Positions 1 to 11,832 of a stretch of DNA of 64,000 nt are shown piece after piece. Origin of the DNA: Cryptomeria japonica (taxonomy: Eukaryota; Streptophyta; Pinopsida; Cupressales; Cupressaceae); assembly GCF_030272615.1 (NCBI RefSeq), contig NC_081414.1:915501648-915565647 (forward strand), written 5' to 3'. Every line of letters begins with the position of its first letter. The first letter of the stretch is position 1. The notes under the pieces were generated by a model. The model searched no databases. It had not been told where the DNA came from and was given only the letters and a program-made list of their open reading frames with translations. A program made the translations under genes and the position numbers.

Positions 1-1655
1 GGGGGTTGCAGGAGCGGATGGAGCAGGATGCCTCTTCTGAGTAGGTTTCCTTGTCAGAGGTGTGGATGTAGTTGTTACCTTTCTAATTAGCTTCCTCCTT
101 GGTTCCACCTTCTTCTCCTCTACTGGAGGCTTGTCATCTTTCTTCCTTTGTATCCTTTTGAATGCAAGAGGTTGATTATCCTCTGGATCAAAGTCATAAG
201 TGATAGAGGAAATTAAAGTTTCAGGCCTCTTCACCTCAAAAGAACTTATTGTTGCTAGTTTTTCTACCGGTTTAGATCCAAAACCTAGTTCTATATCTAT
301 GCTGTGAATTACATTTTGAATAAATGCAGACATTTTGTCTATTTTCTTTTCTCTTCTTTTATTTCGTTGAAGCCAATTTTGACCTCAAGAGACTTCTCCT
401 CTACAAGGCCAAAATGTTCAGCCTTTTCATTTAAAGGAGCATCAATAAGCATTTTAGAATATAGCTCCAAGATGCTAGCATCTACTTCATAACCCAATTC
501 AATGACCCATATAGTTCTAGGTTTCACTTCCTCCATGAGTGTCTCATCTATTTTTACCATGAAGCAAATATCAGTGGAGTATTTATCCATAATGTGTTTG
601 CAGATTCCCTCCCTCGGTCTCATCTTCTCCTAATTTTTTTTGAAGTATCCCAAAAGCTTCTCATCCCTGTTACTACCAAGATCGGTGACTGCTTCTTTGA
701 TCTGCATACCTACCCATATGGCATGAGCCCAACTCTTCTTTCCCAAACACAGTAGCTCATTCATGAAGTACAATATCAAACAGACAATAGGATTGCCAAA
801 CCAAAAAGTTCCTTTCTTAACACCTTTTATCTTGCCAAGATTAATCATTAATTCACTCCTTAACCATTCACACAAGTCATACTTTTCATTATTCTTTATC
901 ATTTGGTGTGCAACATGGATACAAGAACTAGCAACATAGTTCAATGGACTTTATTGAGTTACCTTGTAGCCAGTGATCATGCTGGCAAATTTCACATCTC
1001 TATCTTTGATGGTGTTGGCTCTCATTGATGTTCTCAACTGTAGTGTTGGGTTGCGTCGGTGAGCTTCTCAACCGCAGTGTTGGAGATCTTCTTTCCTAGT
1101 TCCTGTCTAACTTTGGGTAAGCCAGTGACCACCTCAATAGCTTCTTTGGTGATCATGTGGGGCCAGTCCAACCAGATGAATTTATTATGGACCCTACTCA
1201 GAACATATCTGATCACTTCACCCTTGAATTCCGGTATATACAGGATTTCGGTTAACCCTGGATCTTCAATAATTTGATATTCTAGTTTGATTGTTCCTAA
1301 TCTACCTATTATCATAGATTTATACATTCCCTTGATTTCCTTAGTACCTAAATCCTCCAACGTGTGTGAATATAGGCCCTGACATCTTCCACATAAACGA
1401 CGCCATCGGGGACCTTTAAAAACGCGCCAGTAGAGTCTTCCTTCATAGCAATTTGGGGAACTTCCTTGAAAAAAGGCCTAAGCCTATCCTTAACCTCAAC
1501 AACAATGGGATTTGTGATGAAAGTAGGAGAAAATTATGATCTGGATGCCATTTCAAAAAAATACCTGGAAAATAGTCGCTGGTTGAAGGGTTTTGATTAC
1601 TCCTCAAATGACCGATGTAAATTCTTTTTGAATGCCTTTTCTCACACTTGATCAC
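1..1655 (-). pseudogene. ORF2 of non-autonomous LTR element, copy A (unrecognised protein, broken)
   Basis: I do not recognise this protein. Minus-strand pieces at 1360-1034, 944-630 and 623-339 match the ORF2 of copy B segment by segment, in the same order. Visible segments include EFKGEVIRYVLSRVHNKFIW and TKEAIEVVTGLP (near 1200-1130), a helical CIHVAHQMIKNNEKYDLCEW stretch, and a basic Pro/Thr/Lys-rich tail near the window edge. The reading frame is broken by stops and shifts between pieces. The IEVVTGLP segment resembles a motif I associate with plant transposon-derived proteins, but that is a weak memory-based link. Its place after gag and before the PPT is where some LTR elements carry an env-like or extra ORF. 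Confidence 0.55.
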
Positions 1656-1899
1656 CTGTCATTCGCCTTTTCTTCACTCCAATTTTCTTGAGTGCTGGGT
1701 GAGTGAAAATGAGTCCATTTTCCCTTTTTATCAACAAGTAAACCCTAATTCATCTGTCATTAATGCTTAGCGATGTACCCTACCGGATGTCGGTTTCATA
1801 GTTTTATGCCGCATGAACCTTCATCACTGATCAATACCACTCTCCAGATCTCTTCCAAATCTATTTAGGGGAATATTCTATATTTGCAATGAATTTTCC

Positions 1900-3090
1900 A
1901 ACCCCTAAGGCATATGCCTCAGTTACCAGTTGAATTTACTATCGGTGCAGGAATGCTTTGTTCTGTCGGTGGAGTTACAGGTGTAGTTACCATTGTAGTT
2001 GCATCTCCACTTGGTTCTTCATATTTTCTAAAATATCTCTTAGTATGATCTTGTAGTATTTCATCTACCTTATGCTTCCCTTTCTCATTTGCTTTATCAT
2101 TGTTAACCGGTGTAGTCTTGCTTCTCTAGTACTTAGCAATATGACCTATTTTGTTGCATGCATAATATGTAACATTGTTCTTTTTAATTTCTTTAACATA
2201 TCTGGTGTCATTCCTTAACCTACATTAATTAGCCAAATGTCCAAACTTTCCATATTCATGACATTTAAAATTCATTCTGCAATATTCTGACTTATGACCA
2301 TATTTCTTGCAATTTGTACATTGACTAGGAACTGAATTATAGCTTTGATTTGCTCTATTTCTACATTGTCTAGCCATATGCCTATATTTATTACAAACAA
2401 AGAATCTGCCATTGAATTTGTAAGCAATAGATTACCTTACCAATTTCCGCTGGTCTGATGAGTTTTGCATACTAGTTGTCTAATCTTCTTTTGCAGTACC
2501 GGAGCTTTCACCTTGTACAAATCCAAGTCCTCTAGAATCTTCACTCTGCCTTTGTCTTTTCAATAAATCATCCAATTGTGTGCTACTAATACTGAATTTT
2601 TCTTCATACTCACTTGCAATAGGTAGATCATCTCTTAGAAGCATTATTTGTCTCTCTAGCTCTTGTTCATTATTTCGAGATTGTACCAAATCAGTTCCCA
2701 ACAGATTATTCTCATGAATCAATCTGCCACATTCTTCAAATTTATTTTTCAAAGATATGGAAAGATTTTCTTCCTTATTTCTGTCCTAAATATCTTTTGA
2801 TAACCTCATAGTCAGGTCTTGCATTTCATTCTTCATGAGCATGTTAGCTTGACTCAGTTTCTGATATTGTTCCTTAAGTGCATTTTTCTCTTCATCATCC
2901 TAGTTTTGCAAAAGTTCCTTTCTCTTAGCCTTAGCAGATGATAACCTTTCTTGCAGAACAAGAATGAATTCAGTAGTAGAATTCAATTCATCTTGCAATT
3001 TTAAGTTCTTCATCCTTTCAGCATCATAATCCTCAAGTGCCATCTCAAGTTGCTTCTCCATACCCATATTAAATCATTCTGGTTTCAGGA
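1900..3090 (-). pseudogene. Gag-like protein of copy A: coiled coil then CCHC zinc knuckles (broken)
   Basis: In element order, the region near 3090-2480 encodes a Glu/Lys/Gln-rich heptad-type coiled coil; the piece 2752-2480 is open for 90 residues and ends QGESSGTAKED. It is followed near 2410-2120 by zinc-knuckle units of the C-x2-C-x4-H-x4-C type, including CTNCKKYGHKSEYC. The first knuckle has lost its first Cys (FFVC where copy B has CFVC) and the third is degenerate. Zinc knuckles bind RNA in retroelement Gag proteins, so packaging of element RNA is the likely role. Stops between pieces show that this copy is dead. Confidence 0.65.
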
Positions 3091-3123
3091 TATTCCTTTG
3101 TTAAACTTCCTTCGAGGTACCAA

Positions 3124-3135
3124 GCTCTGATACCA
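3124..3135 (-). other. Primer binding site, initiator-Met tRNA type (copy A)
   Basis: Read on the minus strand this is TGGTATCAGAGC, the complement of the 3' end of plant initiator-Met tRNA. It starts two bases inside the LTR edge at 3138, as expected for an element running right to left. Confidence 0.85.
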
Positions 3136-3137
3136 AT

Positions 3138-4037
3138 TGTTGGAATACAATGAATCCAAGAACACTAAGAGGGGGGGGGGTGAATCAGTGTTCTACTAGT
3201 AACACAAGATTTTAACATTTCATAACATACACATATAAACCAATAAATGAAGAAACATATAACATGAAGTAAATAAACCAGCTGCATGAATGAACACCAT
3301 AACACACATAATTTATTGGTGGAAAACCTCAAAGAGGAAAAACCACGATGGGATTTGTGACCCACAATATCAATTCACTGGCCATATGAAAGATATTACA
3401 TAGCATGGGGGCCTGTACATGTAGGAAGGCACATTGCCTAGAGCATACTTCTTAACATAAAAGAGTCTCACTAACTACAAGATTTTGCTAAGATAAAACA
3501 GTACTGCTGAACTCACAAAATGCATCTACAATGCCAAAAAGAGTTCCGGTTAAAGCTTTGTTCTGTACCGGTTCATAAACCCTGAATACTTCTACAGGTA
3601 TCTCCTTTCCCCCAAGAAAACCATCTACTCACCATACCATGATATTAAATTCACATACAAATGACCTACATACATATCCTTCGCATTACTTTGTTCTACG
3701 ACCTTGTCATATATAAAAATGACCTATCAAACTAACTTATATACCCTTTAAATATAATATGGCTTATGTCCCAACTTACAATATAAAAGATATTCAATGT
3801 CAGCCCTATTCAATAATTTAAAAACGCTTTTACAAATAAAACCTTTCAGATCCCCAACTGATGTCGGCTTCACTAAAGTGCTAGATGTCGGTGCCCGTGT
3901 CGGTGCTGGTGATGACCCTGAATACTCTAATGTCAGTATCTGCTGGTGTATGCCTCCAAATGTTGGTATATTCCTTTAGTAGAATCTTGTTGCCATCAAT
4001 GACAACATATGAATCCAATGAGTGTCAATTGCCAACA
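3138..4037 (-). repeat. LTR shared by the two tandem copies of the non-autonomous element
   Basis: 900 bp, beginning TGTTGG and ending CCAACA, a perfect 6-bp terminal inverted repeat. A PBS abuts it on the left (3124-3135) and a polypurine tract on the right (4038-4049). It therefore serves as the 5' LTR of copy A and the 3' LTR of copy B. It matches 15913-16821 at an estimated 90-93%. It has a run of ten G at 3171-3180 and the stretch ggtggaaaacctc, which is frequent in plant copia-type LTRs. Confidence 0.85.
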
Positions 4038-4049
4038 ATCTCCCCCTTT
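4038..4049 (-). other. Polypurine tract of copy B, with extra PPT-like runs to its right
   Basis: On the minus strand this reads AAAGGGGGAGAT directly upstream of the LTR start TGTTGG, the normal position for plus-strand priming. Similar C-rich runs (G-rich on the minus strand) recur at 4115-4126, 4163-4170 and 4205-4213. Confidence 0.75.
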
Positions 4050-4699
4050 GGCATTGATGGCAATACTCATGTGAAAAATGGATTCCCTGGCAGTTCAACT
4101 GAAACATGAAACATGCTCCCCCTGAGCTGATTGACTTTGTTTGTAATATACTCTCTCAATATCCTCCCCCTAGCATTATATACATATTTTTCACATAATA
4201 TACACTCCCCCTTTGACATCAATGCCAAAGACCGGTGAAAGAATTCAAAGAATAATTACAAATTACTTTACCCAAGCTTGACTAATCTCAAAATTTGATT
4301 AGAACTTCTTGAAATTCCTTTCCCTTGAGATTTTTTTTGAATGGTGGGAGTAGTTGCCTTAGCCAATTCTTCTTGATAAGTGATTAAATAAGGGTTCTAT
4401 TGGAATAATTTGGCCCAACCATCTCTAGTCTCATTTATTATCTCATTGACTCTACCCATCATTAGGCCTATTTGCTCGGTTTTGCTGCTAAAGATTATTC
4501 TATTTGAAACATCTATACACCTTTTCATTTCCTCATTATTTATAGAGCCACACATACTCAAAATTTCAACTTCTTTGATTTCTCTATCCCTCCTGATTGC
4601 ATCTAATCTGCTTGCATCTAACTTATTGTACAATGATAAGGGAATTTCTTTCAAAATCTCTACCAAAACGTTCTTATATATGTCTTAATATAACCAAAT

Positions 4700-6480
4700 T
4701 TATTCTTCTATTTCATTCTTCTCATTATCATCTAAATATTCATAAAAATTTGACACATTCTTCAAGATTCCATCTTTAGTTACCTCATCAATTAACTTTG
4801 CACAAGTCATTTTACCAGATTCAGTTGCTTCATCACTCTTTTTCTTCTTGTTGGTGGTTGCAGGAGCGGATGGAGTAGGCAGCCTTTTCTGAGTAGGTTT
4901 CCTTGATGGAGGTGTGGATGCAGTTGTTACCTTTCTAATTAGCTTCCTCCTTGGTTCCACCTTCATCTCCTCTACCGGAGGCTTGTCATCTTTCTTCCTC
5001 TGTACACTTCTGAATGCAAGAGGTTGATTATCCTCTGGATCAGAGTCAGTATTGATAGAAGAAATTAAATTTTCCGGCCTCTTCACCTCTGAAGAACTTG
5101 TTGTTGCCGGTTGATCTACTGGTTTAGATCCAGAACCTAGTTCTATATTTATGCTGGGAATTACATTTTGAATAAATGCAGGCATTTTGTCTATTTTATT
5201 TTCTCTTCTTTTATTGTTGAAGCCAATTTTGATCTCAAGAGCGTTCTCCTCTTCAATGTCAAAATGTTCAGCCTTTTCATCCAAAGGAGCATCAATAAGC
5301 ATTTTAGAATATAGCTCCAAGATGTTGTCATCTACTTCATAACTCAATTCTATGATACATATAGTTCTAGGTTCCACTTCTTCCATGAGTGTCTTGTCTG
5401 TTTTTACCATGAAGCAAATATAAGTGGAGTATTTATCCATAATGTCTTTGGATATTCTCTCCCTCGGTCTCATGTTCTCCTAAAAAGTTTTGAAGTAGCC
5501 CCAAAGCTTCTCATCCCTGTTACTACCAAGATCGGTGACTGCTTCTTTGATCTGCATACCTACCTGTATGTCATGAGCCCAACGCTTCTTTCCTTAACTC
5601 AGTAGCTCATTCATGAAGTACAACATCAAACGGACAATAAGATTTCCAAATCGGGAAGTTCCTTTCTTAACACCTTTTATCTTGCCAAGGTTAATCATTA
5701 ATTCACTCCTTAACCATTCACACAAGTCATACTTTTCATTATTCTTTATCATTTGGTGTGCAGCATGGATACAAGAACTGGCAATAGAGTTCAATGGACT
5801 TGATTGAGTTACCTTGCAGCCAATGATCATGCTGGAAAATTTCAGAACTCTGTCTTTGATGGTGCTGACCCTCATTGATCTTCTCAACCATAGTGTTGGG
5901 TTGCATCGGTGAGCTTCTCAACTGCAGTGTTGGAGATCTTCTTTCCTGGTTCCTGTCCAACTTTGGGTAAGATGATGACCACCTCAATAGCTTCTTTGGT
6001 AATCATGTGGGGCCGGTCCAACTAGATGAATTCATTATGGACCCTTCTGAGAACATATCTGATCACTTCACCCTTGAATTCCGGTATATACAGGATTCCA
6101 GTTAACCCTAGTTCTTCAATAATTTGATATTCCAGTTTGATAATTTCAGAGCTGCCTAGTATCACGGATTTATACATTCCCTTGGTTTCCTTATTACCTA
6201 ATTCCTCCAATATGTAGTGAATATAGGACCTGACATCTTACACATAAACCACGCCATCGGGAACCTTTGAAAATGCGGCACTAGAGTCTTCCTTCGTAGC
6301 AATTTGGGGAACTTTCTTGAAAAAAGGCCTAAGCCTATCCTTAACCTCAACAATAGTGGGATTTGTGATGAAAGTAGGAGCAGATGATTATCCAGATGCC
6401 ATTTCAAAGAAATACCTAGAAAACAGTCGTTGGTTGAAGGGTTTTGATTACTCCTCAGATGACTGCTGGAAATTCTTTAG
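4700..6480 (-). pseudogene. ORF2 of non-autonomous LTR element, copy B (unrecognised protein, broken)
   Basis: The 3' part is open for 257 codons (5473-4700). It begins MRPRERISKDIMDKYSTYIC, continues with an acidic region (ELGSGSKPVD, INTDSDPEDNQPLAF) and then a strongly basic Arg/Lys/Pro/Thr tail with TNKKKKSDEAT, which looks like a nuclear-type basic stretch. The 5' part (about 6480-5590) is cut by several stops but retains KGEVIRYVLRRVHNEFI and SELMINLGKIKGVKKGT, matching copy A. Reading across the breaks the protein was probably near 570 residues. I cannot name it. Conservation of the same blocks in both copies suggests that it was once a real protein of this element. Confidence 0.55.
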
Positions 6481-6959
6481 AATTCCTTTGCTCGCTCTTG
6501 ATCACCTGTCATTCACCTTTGCTTTTCTCTGATTTTGTCGAGTGCTAGTTGAGTGAAAATGAGTCCATTTTCCCTTTTTATCAGCGAGTAAACCCTAATT
6601 CATCTATCATAATGCTTAGCGATACACCCTACCGGATGTCAGTTTCATAGTTTTATGTCGGATGAACCTTCATGAATGATCAATACCACTCTCCATATCT
6701 CTTCCAAATCTCTTATGTGGAATATGCAAGATTTGTAATGAATTTGCCAACCCCTAAGGCGTTTGCCTCAATTACCAGTTGAAATTTATTGTCGGTGCAA
6801 GAATACTTTATTCTACCAGTGGAGTTACAGGTGCAGTTACCATTGTAGTTGCATCTCCACTTGGTTCTTCATATTTTATAACCCATCTCTTGGTATGATC
6901 TTGTTGTATTTCATCTACCTTCTACTTTCCTTTCTCATTTTCTTTATCATTGTTAACCG

Positions 6960-7256
6960 ATGTAGTCTTTCTTTTCTAGTACTTAGCAATATGACCTATT
7001 TTGTTGCATGCATAACATGTAACATTGTTCTTTTGAATTTCATTGACATATCCGATGTTATTCCTTGACCTACATTAATTACCCAAATGTCCAAACTTTC
7101 CACATGCAAGACATTTAACATTCATTCTGCAATATTCTGACTTATGACCATATTTCTTGCAATTTGAACATTGACTGGGAACTGAATTGTAGTTTTGATT
7201 TTCTCTATTTCTACATTGTCTAGCCATATGCCTAAATTTATTACAAACAAAGCATC
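6960..7256 (-). pseudogene. Gag-like zinc-knuckle region of copy B (C-terminal half, separated by insertion)
   Basis: Several CCHC knuckles lie in a row on the minus strand: CFVCNKFRHMARQC, CSNCKKYGHKSEYC, CLACGKFGHLGN with a stop at the last position, and CYACNKIGHIAKY followed by a stop. The first two fit C-x2-C-x4-H-x4-C exactly. The chromovirus LTR joins at 7257, so this half is separated by 7.9 kb from its coiled-coil half at 15250-15898. Copy A shows the same joint uninterrupted near 2405. Confidence 0.75.
7252..7256. repeat. Target site duplication GCATC, left copy
   Basis: GCATC lies immediately before the LTR start TGATGG, and the same five bases lie directly after the right LTR end at 15170-15174. 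Joining the flanks reproduces the uninterrupted sequence seen in copy A near 2400-2420. Confidence 0.9.
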
Positions 7257-8877
7257 TGATGGGGTTCACCTAGTTTCCTGAACACTTCACCTAGCTGGTG
7301 TTTCTCAATTACACCAACTCACTAGGCCTAGTTTCTCTCTAGACCTTCAAGTCCTTCTCAATCTCTTCTAGGGATTGCTTCTTTTTATTTCTAAGGGGTT
7401 TTCTCCAAGTGTTTTGGCTAGTAACCCTACCAATTCACAGTGCTTCTTAGGTACTCAATTAAGGCTTCTTGCCTTCAAGTTGTCAAGATGACCTCCTATC
7501 ATTGTGAGATGTTGCAGAGGTGTGGAGATGTCTACTAACATGTTTGGTATGCATTTGAGGTCCATTAGTGGCTTGCAATCAATAGGTTTCTTACGGATTT
7601 CAAAATCGTGCCTAGAAAAGGGCTACAGGGAATTAGGCCTAATTAGGTCTCCAAATCCGGTTTTCTAGGGCTTGGGTGAAAACATTTCAAAGGACCCCCA
7701 AATAAGTTTTCATTTCCTTCAAATATTCACTGATCACTCTAGGATTTTTGTGGCTTTGGCCCCTGGTTTCACTGTACAATGTTTGAACCCCAAAATGAGG
7801 GTTTTGAAGGGTTTACAAGGCCTTTAATTGACAGTGAATGAACAAATTAGGGTTTTGGTATTAAATGGCTTTGTCAAATATTCTCCCTACATGGAAAATT
7901 ATTCCCCAACTCCATCAACCCCTCCAAGATCTAAAATTCTGATTTGGTACACACCCCTACACTTAACACTCCATTTTTACCTTATTTCCTCTAACTGGGT
8001 TGCTCCTAGACTCACCTAGAATAAGGTGACAGTCACATCAAATATCTTCTCCAGCACTTGAACCTGCATATGTACACTATATAGAGGGTTTCCCATCATT
8101 TTCTAACAAGCCGTTATGGCAGCATGTGTGTAACTCATGGGGCAACCATATTTACAAGAAAATTGCTATTTACAAGCCAAAACTGGTTGTTTGCAAAATT
8201 GAACAAGAAAACACCAAAGAATAGTATTTACAAGAATCTAAAATGAACCAACAACTCAATAACACATGTGAGTAACTCAATCCATTTCTGGATCAATGGA
8301 TTCAATCCATATTCAATTGCCAAATGAGTAAAATCAAACCAAAATGTTGCCAACAAGACTGAAAATGAGTAGTTTCAGTTGTTGAACTTACATTACACAC
8401 TTCTCAAACATTGGTAAATGTGAAAGAGAGGGTATATATAGGTTTCCCATGTGTGGAGTCCTCCTAGGTCTTTAAACAATCCCTAACTCCAACGCTAACC
8501 AATTCAGGTCAAAAGTTGTCATGACAACTTTTTGCAACTTTGCAACTTTTGCACTTTTGGTCTCTCCAACTTATAAGAACTATTCAAAATCATCATAAAT
8601 GAATTTTAAAACATTTCTAAGACCTATTTAACCCTCCCTAATGCTCATGCAAATTTTTGACACTTTTGACCATCAAAAAGGTCAATTGCCTACTCAAACT
8701 CACTATTTACAGAAAAATGCAAACCTAAGTCAAATGAACACAACCTAGGCCTACATTGACACAAAATGATAACTCTTAGACCCTCCTAGATTCCTTATCC
8801 ATCATTGACTTGGCTAGGGTTAGTACAAGCCAAAATTGTAAAACTAAATTGCCTAAGTCCTAGGTGCTCCTGCACCA
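7257..8877 (-). repeat. Chromovirus 3' LTR
   Basis: 1,621 bp starting TG and ending CA. It matches 13550-15169 over its whole length at roughly 90%. A TATATATA stretch lies at 8433-8440, in the position of the promoter in the other LTR. Small ORFs within it are chance openings. Confidence 0.9.
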
Positions 8878-8884
8878 TTCTCCC
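8878..8884 (-). other. Chromovirus polypurine tract (short)
   Basis: On the minus strand the bases just before the 3' LTR read TTTGGGAGAA. The purine run is only seven to eight bases long, so this is called mainly from position. Confidence 0.5.
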
Positions 8885-8929
8885 AAACAAAAGAAGATTA
8901 TGTCACCTCTTAGGGAATCAGATTATAAT

Positions 8930-9092
8930 CAATTCCAAGCTTCTGAAACACTGTCTCCATCACCCATGTAGCTTCAGCATCATCCATACCTTGTCATTTG
9001 ATTAGGTGCTCCCAATAGACTTGATGCCTTATCTTCTTGGTGATCCTCGAACTCAACACCTTCTCGGCCTTTGGATTTGGTTTTGCTGGTAA
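8930..9092 (-). pseudogene. Chromovirus chromodomain remnant
   Basis: Conceptual translation on the minus strand gives EKVLSSRITKKIRHQVYW, then EHLIK, a TGA stop, and QGMDDAEATWV. This is the usual chromodomain layout in plant gypsy integrases: a strand, a linker, then the hydrophobic/acidic DATW block. The domain binds modified histones and steers integration. The stop falls inside the core, so it is non-functional. Confidence 0.65.
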
Positions 9093-10232
9093 CTAAAGGT
9101 TGTTTACATCAACTAAAACCTCTGAGTGACTGCAATCTGAACCTTGAACTAGTCCCTTGTATGCAGCTAAGTCTTCTATATTGAAAACCAGTGAGAAGCC
9201 TATGTCAGTAGGTAGATCCACCTTGTAGGCATTTTCTCCATACTTGGCTAGAACAGCACATGGACCTATCCTCCTCATTTGTAACTTGTTTGGACATCCT
9301 TATTGCAGCCTTGGTTTATTCAAGTGTACCATGACAAGATCTCCTACTTGAAATTGGAGGTTCTTCCTCTTTTCATCAACTTTTTGGTTGAGCTTTCTTG
9401 TGTTCTCCATCAATGCTTTTCTAACTGAATCATGGACTTCCTTCATTGATTGAGCAAACTCCTCTGCATATCCACTTCTTTCTATTGCTCTTCCTAAGTC
9501 TCTCAACTCCAAAATGCCTCTTGGGTGCACACCATAGACCACTTGAAATGGGCTCTTGTCGGTAGTCCTATTTATGGCGTCATTGTATGCATATTCACCT
9601 TGTGAGAGTACTTGATCCCATGTTTGACCATATTCCTTAGTAAGGCACCTTAACAAGTTTCCTAAGCTCCTATTCACCACTTCGGTCTGCCCATCTGTTT
9701 GAGGACAGTAGGCTGATCCAAAAGAAAGGTTGGTGCCAATATTTTTCCATAGTGTCTTCCAAAAATGACTCATAAACTTTGAGTCCCTATTTGAAATAAT
9801 GCTCATGGGTAAACCATGTATTCTCACTACCTCTTTGAAGAACAATTGAGCAATTTGGCAAGCATCATGAGTAGTCTTGCAAGGCACAAAGTGAGCCATG
9901 TTGTCATATCCCTGCTTTGTCCTTGGTAAACCTACTATGAAGTCCATGCTAATTCATTCCCAATGTCTATTTGGTATGGGAAGAGGTTGGTGCAATCCGA
10001 CATTTGTTGAAGTACCCTTGGCTTTTTGGCAAACCATGCAAGTCTCCACATATTTCTTCACATCTTGATTCATCCCTGGCCAATAATAGTATCTTTGAAC
10101 CAACTCTTGAGTCTTATTGACTCCAAAATGTCCACTAAGGCTGCCATTATGCTTCTCTTGAATAAGGTTTTCTCTCATTGACCCTTTAGGCACACAAAGC
10201 TGCCCACCCTTGAACAATAGTTCATTTTGCAA
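9093..10232 (-). pseudogene. Chromovirus integrase (zinc-binding, catalytic core and C-terminal parts)
   Basis: The piece 10232-9954 carries the HHCC zinc-binding region (KHNGSLSGHFG and, further on, CMVCQKAKG). The piece 9947-9300 carries the catalytic core: the first Asp in MDFIVGLPRTKQGYDNM, the second in ISNRDSKF, and the Glu in TDGQTEVVNRSL. The piece 9278-9093 is the C-terminal module (MRRIGPCAVLAKYGENAYKV). All three lie in one frame, separated by stops near 9951 and 9307. The enzyme would insert the cDNA into host DNA. The D,D,E residues survive although the frame is broken. Confidence 0.88.
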
Positions 10233-10269
10233 GGTAAAATTAGAATACTCACTCTGGAAGTGATTTGGG

Positions 10270-10784
10270 TACTCCTTACATAGCTTTTAGGCACTTGAGA
10301 AGTCTTCATCCTCTGAGTACAAGTCTCTAAAACTATCCACACCTATGCTTCTCAATTGGATTTCTTGGACTGTCAAAAGTCTTCCACTCAATGCATCAGC
10401 TACCCGGTTTAACTACCCTTTCTTGTGCTTAATGGTGAATGTATAGGCGTCCATATACTCCACCCATTTCATGTGTTTATGACTAAGTTTATCTTGTGAG
10501 TTTAGGAAACTCAATGCTTGATTGTCTGTATAGACCATAAATTATTTAGGGAGGAGATAGTGTCTCCACTTCCTCAATTCCTGCACTAAAGAATACAACT
10601 CAAGATCATATAAAGAGTATTTCTTCTTGGCATCACTTAGCTTCTCACTATGGAAAGCTACTAGTCTTTCTTCTTGGCTTAGGACAGCACCTACTGTAAC
10701 ATTGCTTGCATCATATTCTACAATGAAAAGTTTCTCAAAACTAGGCAACACTAGTACCGGTTGGGTAGCTATCTTCTCCTTCAA
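10270..10784 (-). pseudogene. Chromovirus RNase H domain
   Basis: The open piece 10784-10542 contains [20 protein letters not shown] and [19 protein letters not shown], the gypsy-type RNase H that removes RNA from the RNA-DNA hybrid. After a stop at 10542 the same frame continues with FMVYTDNQALSFL and a later NRVADALSGRL, followed by two more stops near 10409 and 10288. It is in the same frame as the downstream integrase. Confidence 0.8.
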
Positions 10785-10817
10785 GGTTTCAAAACCTTTG
10801 TTTGTTGCTTCACCCCA

Positions 10818-11787
10818 CTAAAACTTTGTCTTTACTCCACCTCTAATGATGTCTAACATGGGTGCACATATAGCACTAAACTGCCTAATGAACTTCCTGT
10901 AGTACTGAGCTAGTCCATGGAAGCTTCTTACCTCTGTTGTTGTCTTAGGAGTAGACCAATTGACAATAGATTCAACCTTGCTTGGATCCATCTTGAGGTT
11001 TCCTTGAGACAACACAAACCCAAGGTAAACCAACTCCTGCTTGAAAAACTCACACTTATCCAAATTCATGGTTAGCTTTTCATCATACAATCTTTGTAAT
11101 ACATCTTGCAAATGATTAATGTGATCTGCCCTATCTTTACTAAAAAATGAGAATATCATCAAGATATACTACCATAAATTTACCTATGAAGTCCTTCATC
11201 ACATCATTCATGAGTATCGTGAAGGTGCTTGGAGCATTGGATAAGCCAAATGGCATTACAAGCCACTCATAAAGACCCTCAATAGTCTTGAATGCAGTTT
11301 TCCATTCATCACCCTCCTTAATCCTAATTTGATGATAGCCACTCTTAAGGTCAATCTTGGTAAAGTACTTGGCTTCCCCTAAACAATCCATTAGGTCTTC
11401 TATTCTAGGAATAGGGAACCTATATCTGATGGTGATCCTATTTATGGCTCTAGAATCAGTACACAATCTCCAAGTACCACCCTTTTTTGGTGCCAACATG
11501 GTAGGGACAACACAAGGGCTAATACTCTTCCTAATTAGGCCTTGGTCTAAGAGCTCTTGGATTTGCTTTGCAATTTCAACGTTTTGTTGAGGAGTCATTT
11601 TGTAGGATGCCTTATTAGGCAAGGATGCTCCGGGAATGAAGTCTATCTGATGACTTATGGTTCTTTTAGGAGGTAAGGTGTCTGGCTGTCCTTCACTTAC
11701 TATGCCTTTGAATTTCTTCAACAAATCTTGCACCTCTAATGGAAAATCTTGTTTCTCTTTCTTGTCTTCTTCTTTGGGCTTCATCAC
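10818..11787 (-). pseudogene. Chromovirus reverse transcriptase (one frameshift, stops)
   Basis: The piece 11787-11140 holds the fingers and palm: GTWRLCTDSRAINRITIRYR, FTKIDLKSGYHQIRI, MPFGLSNAPSTF and the catalytic VVYLDDILIF. A change in an A run (11142-11147) shifts the frame just after YLDD. The next frame (11162-10818) carries DKCEFFKQELVYLGFVLSQG and FHGLAQYYRKFI, the thumb and connection region. A stop at 10818 separates it from RNase H. It would copy element RNA to DNA in the cytoplasmic particle. Confidence 0.9.
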
Positions 11788-11832
11788 AAGTGCAACCCCT
11801 ATACCTTCACCTTCCTCAAGTGTCTTTAAGAA

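Larger units (their letters stand above)
1..3137 (-). mobile_element. Non-autonomous LTR retrotransposon, internal region of copy A (left part outside window)
   Basis: This is the internal region of an LTR element read on the minus strand. It ends on the right with an initiator-Met PBS (3124-3135) and the LTR 3138-4037. It aligns by eye with copy B (from about 4856 to 7251, then 15175-15912) at roughly 90%. In element order it holds a coiled-coil and zinc-knuckle Gag-like region (about 3090-1900) and then a second ORF (about 1655-1). I find no protease, reverse transcriptase, RNase H or integrase, so it probably moved using enzymes from other elements. The 3' end of copy A (about 820 bp plus its 3' LTR) should lie just left of the window. 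Confidence 0.75.
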
